Positions 61,026-64,000 of a stretch of DNA of 64,000 bases are shown here, one piece after another. Where the stretch lies: NCBI GenBank assembly GCA_034509755.1, contig CM067546.1, forward strand, positions 30,061,876 to 30,125,875. The letters run 5' to 3'. The notes beneath the pieces are model-generated. The model did no database searches. It was not told the DNA's origin and saw only the letters and a program-made list of their open reading frames with translations. How positions within the stretch are numbered: position 1 is the stretch's first letter; the number at the start of each line of letters is the position of its first letter. The stretch comes from Anisodus tanguticus (taxonomy: Eukaryota; Streptophyta; Magnoliopsida; Solanales; Solanaceae). The translations under genes and the position numbers were made by a program.

Positions 61026-62836
61026 CTAGAGCCAATCTCCAACATATCTAATGCCCATATTCTCAAAATGACCATTATGCTTGACTAAGCTTAATGGTTT
61101 AGTGAATGGGTCAGCTAGATTATCGTCTGTGGGAACATAGTCTAATCTAATCTCTTTAGTCTCCACCATCTCCCTGAGTATGTGGTACTTTCTTGGTACA
61201 TACTTGTTTCTGTTTATTGATCTTGGTTTCTTAGTCTGTGCAATCGCATCAGTGTTGTCACAATAAATAGTTATTGCACAATTGGCACTCGGAACTACCC
61301 TTAGTTCCTTCAGGAACTCAAAAATTGCGACAACTTCTTTACCAGCTTCCGATCCAGCAATGTACTCAACTTCTGTTGTCGAATCAGCAGTTGTAGCTTG
61401 TTTGGAACTTTTCCAGCTCACTGCTCCACCATTGAAAATGAATGTGTACCCAGACTGAGATTTGAAGTCATCAAGATCCGTCTGGAAGCTAGCATCAGTG
61501 TACCTAGTAGCAGCTAGCTTTTCTTCCCCACTATAGACTAAGAAGTAATCTTTAGTTCGTCTAAGATACTTAAGAATACTCTTGACTTCTTTCCAGTGTT
61601 CTTCCCCAGGATTCTGTTGAAATTTGTAAGTCATACTAAGTGCAAATGCCACATATGGCCTTGTACAGGTTATGGCATACATGATCGATCCTATAGCCGA
61701 AGCATATGGGATCCTCTTCATGCATTCAAGTTCTATAGTATTAGAAGGACTATCCTTCTTAGATAACTTGACGCCTTGTCCCATAGGTAGACCGCCTTTC
61801 TTGGAATTTTCCATAGAAAAATGTCTAAGTACTTTGTTTATGTAGACTGACTGTGACAGCCCCAACAATCTATTAGGTCTATCTTTATAGATCCTAATTC
61901 CTTAATGTAGCAGGCTTCACCTAAATCCTTCATCATGAAGGTACTGGACAACCACTCTTTGACTGACTGCAGGAAAGTCTTATTGTCTTCCATTATCAAT
62001 ATATCATCTACATATAAAATAATAAAGACAATACTCCCATCCTTGCGTTTACTATAAACATGGGAATCCTATTTGCTTCTGATGAAATCAAATGACTTGA
62101 TAGCCTTGTCAAAGCAAATGTTCCAACTCCTCGAGGCTTGCTTAAGCCCATAAATGAACTTTTGTAGCTTGCATACAACATTTGGTTTGGACTCAAGCAA
62201 AAAACCCTCAGCTTGTTTCATAAACACCTCCTCAACTAGATTACCATTGAGGAAAGCCTTTTTGACGTCCATGTGTCAAATGTCATTGTCATAATATGCA
62301 GCTATTGCAAGCAAAATCCGAATGGACTTAATCTTAGCAACAAGTGAAAAGGTTTCATCATAATCGACCCCAGACCGTTGATTATAACCTTTAGCCACCA
62401 ACCTTGCTTTATAAGTCTGTTCATTTCCAAATGCATCGATCTTCTTCTTGAAGACCCATTTGTATCCTATGGGTTTAACCCCAGCTGGCAAATCAACAAA
62501 GTTCCACACTTGATTGATGTACATAGATTCCATCTCGGATTTCATGGCTTCTTCCCATCTATTCGAATCAACGTCCAACATTGCTTCGCTATAGGTTGTA
62601 GGCTCATCGTTATCGGAAATATCTATCTCACTGTGTGTTTCCACAAGTAGATTTAGTTTTTCAGGAGGACGATGAGTCCTAGTGGACCTACGGGAGTTGA
62701 TTGTTTTGCAGTTTAGTGCTTGGTATGTTCTGACTGTGAGATGGTTCTTGTGTGTTGGATAATCCACTAACTTGAGAGCTTTCAAGAATATCATTTTCAT
62801 GTATTTCCTGAATGGGAGGAGGTGAAACCATTGCAT
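61026..62836 (-). pseudogene. Copia reverse transcriptase and RNase H
   Basis: Linker and start of reverse transcriptase at 62276-62836 (KARLVAKGYNQRSGVDYDET), then MDVKKAFLNGNLVEE (62230-62272), catalytic ILYVDDILIM at about 61995-62025. The palm end and RNase H are at 61026-61868 (GGAVSWKSSKQATTADST; VPTDDNLADPFTKPL). A TGA lies just before the MDVKKAF block, and shifts near 62060 and 61880 break the frame. It ends GIRYVGDWL, a usual Copia pol end, 15 bases from the LTR. Confidence 0.88.
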
Positions 62837-63056
62837 CTATTCCCAAAGGTTGTGTAGGAGGATCTTGCATTTCTGCATTGTTCCCCGTAACACTCTCACT
62901 AGCCGAATGGCGTACTTGAAGTATCCAATCTTCACCAAATACTCCCACTGAATTATTGCATTGGTCATTCGATAACGATTCAACATCTATGTTATCTTGC
63001 GGTTCTTGAATTTCTTCAAGTTCTATCTCTGTGCAACTATGTTCCTTATAGACATA

Positions 63057-63990
63057 TTATTCTTCAAGAAAAGTTGCATTCCTAGAAACAATGACCTTAC
63101 GTTCTCCAGAAAGATAGTAGTATCCCTTAGTTTCCTTTGGATACCCCACGAAGTAACATTTCTCGCATTTGGATTCCAACTTGTCAGTGAGCATCTTCTT
63201 AACATATGCAGGGCACCCCCAGGGTCTCATATGTTTAAGAGTTAGCTTCTTGCCACACCATATTTCATAGGGTGTCTTTTCTACTGACTTGGAAGGAACC
63301 CTGTTCAGAACATATATTGAGGTTTGTATAGCATGTCCCCAAAGGTATGTCGGTAGAGCTGAGAAGCTCATCATGGATCGAACCATATCCAATAAGGTTC
63401 GGTTTCTCCTTTCGGCAACACCATTCATCTGTGGTGTTCCAGGAGGTGTCCACTCTGATTGGACTCCATGTAGCTTTAAGTAATCTAGAAAATTCTTGCT
63501 CAAGTATTCACCTCCTCGATCCGATCGAAGGGTCTTGATACTTGTTGCAAGTTGATTCTTTACTTCCGACTTGTACTCTTTGAACTTCTCAAAAGCCTCG
63601 GATTTATGTCTCATAAGATACACATATCCATACCTTGTGAAGTCGTCAGTAAAAGTGATGAAATATGGGAAACCTCTTTTAGCTTGAGTCGAAAATGGCT
63701 CATATACATCAGTATGGACCAACTCAAGCACCTCTTTGGCTCACACACCTTTCTCAGAAAGTGGCTTATTAGTCATCTTTCCTCTCGAGCAAGATTCGCA
63801 GTTACCATAAGACTCTAAGTCAAATAGTTTGAGGTAGTCTAACTTCCTCAACCTTACTATCCTTGATTCATTGATATGACCAAGTCTTCAATGCCATAGG
63901 TAGGTAGAGTTTCTATTATTTATCTTAGCTTATTTATTTTGTACATTGAATATTTCTCGACTACAGTTTAGTGTATATAATCCATCCACA
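63057..63990 (-). pseudogene. Copia integrase
   Basis: Catalytic core 63057-63731: ELVHTDVYEPF, FTDDFTRYGYVYLM, SDRGGEYLS and GVAERRNRT contain the D,D,E residues, then LNRVPSKSVEKTPYEIW. The zinc-binding start lies at about 63740-63990 (CESCSRGKMTNKPLSEK) and is separated from the core by a stop near 63742. Between 62837 and 63056 lies a linker with another stop near 63055. Confidence 0.85.
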
Positions 63991-64000
63991 AGAGGAGCAG

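Larger units (their letters stand above)
59483..64000 (-). mobile_element. Copia retrotransposon, 3' part (runs off the window)
   Basis: 3' LTR at 59483-61011 (TGTTGGGTTG to ACTTTCA on the plus strand), then the polypurine tract CCAAGTGGGAGAT on the minus strand (61012-61024), RNase H, reverse transcriptase and integrase. Gag, protease and the 5' LTR lie to the right of the window, so a target duplication cannot be checked. Confidence 0.8.

Overview
The window looks like nuclear DNA of a flowering plant, most likely Solanaceae. The evidence is long AT-rich introns with GT-AG borders, two plant nuclear genes, plant Copia elements, RTE-like LINE pieces, a TS-like SINE with a TTG tail, and several short repeats I associate with Solanaceae. 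There is no prokaryotic gene organisation. The repeat and species assignments rest on recognition only, since no database could be searched.

Layout. 1-3020 (+) holds the last five exons of the peroxisomal Lon protease LON2, ending in the SKL targeting tripeptide. About 4263-7690 is a decayed insertion of mitochondrial DNA carrying a broken nad7 copy on the minus strand; a truncated initiator tRNA-Met relic follows at 7841-7893. 9385-30612 (-) is a complete 22-exon gene for a 1447-residue glycine-rich, Cys-rich, multi-pass membrane protein of the plant At5g11700/At4g32920-type family. Its exons were rebuilt by splice sites and phase, and all junctions keep the reading frame. Its introns hold MITEs, SINEs, LINE fragments and TRIM-like pieces. 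A TATA-like box lies near 31.8 kb. LON2 and this gene are convergent.

From about 33.4 kb to the right edge I see only transposable elements. There is a truncated Copia (5' LTR plus gag, 33443-34830, +). A solo LTR (35128-44656, TSD GTAGG) is split by a nested Copia-like element (35865-44377, -, TSD AAATC), which itself carries a hAT transposase relic (40178-41567, +). A complete-structure but mutated Copia follows (44771-51036, -, TSD AAATT). Then come another solo LTR (51874-53100, TSD TTATT), a rearranged relative of the nested element in the opposite orientation (about 54424-58063, +), a MITE, and the 3' part of a last Copia (59483-64000, -).

Only LON2 and the glycine-rich gene look like functional host genes. 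Every retroelement reading frame seen has stops or frameshifts. The most unusual signal is in two of the LTR elements. The place just after the 5' LTR, where a tRNA primer site is expected, is instead complementary to a site inside the element's own LTR. The pairing is kept although the sequence differs between the two elements.
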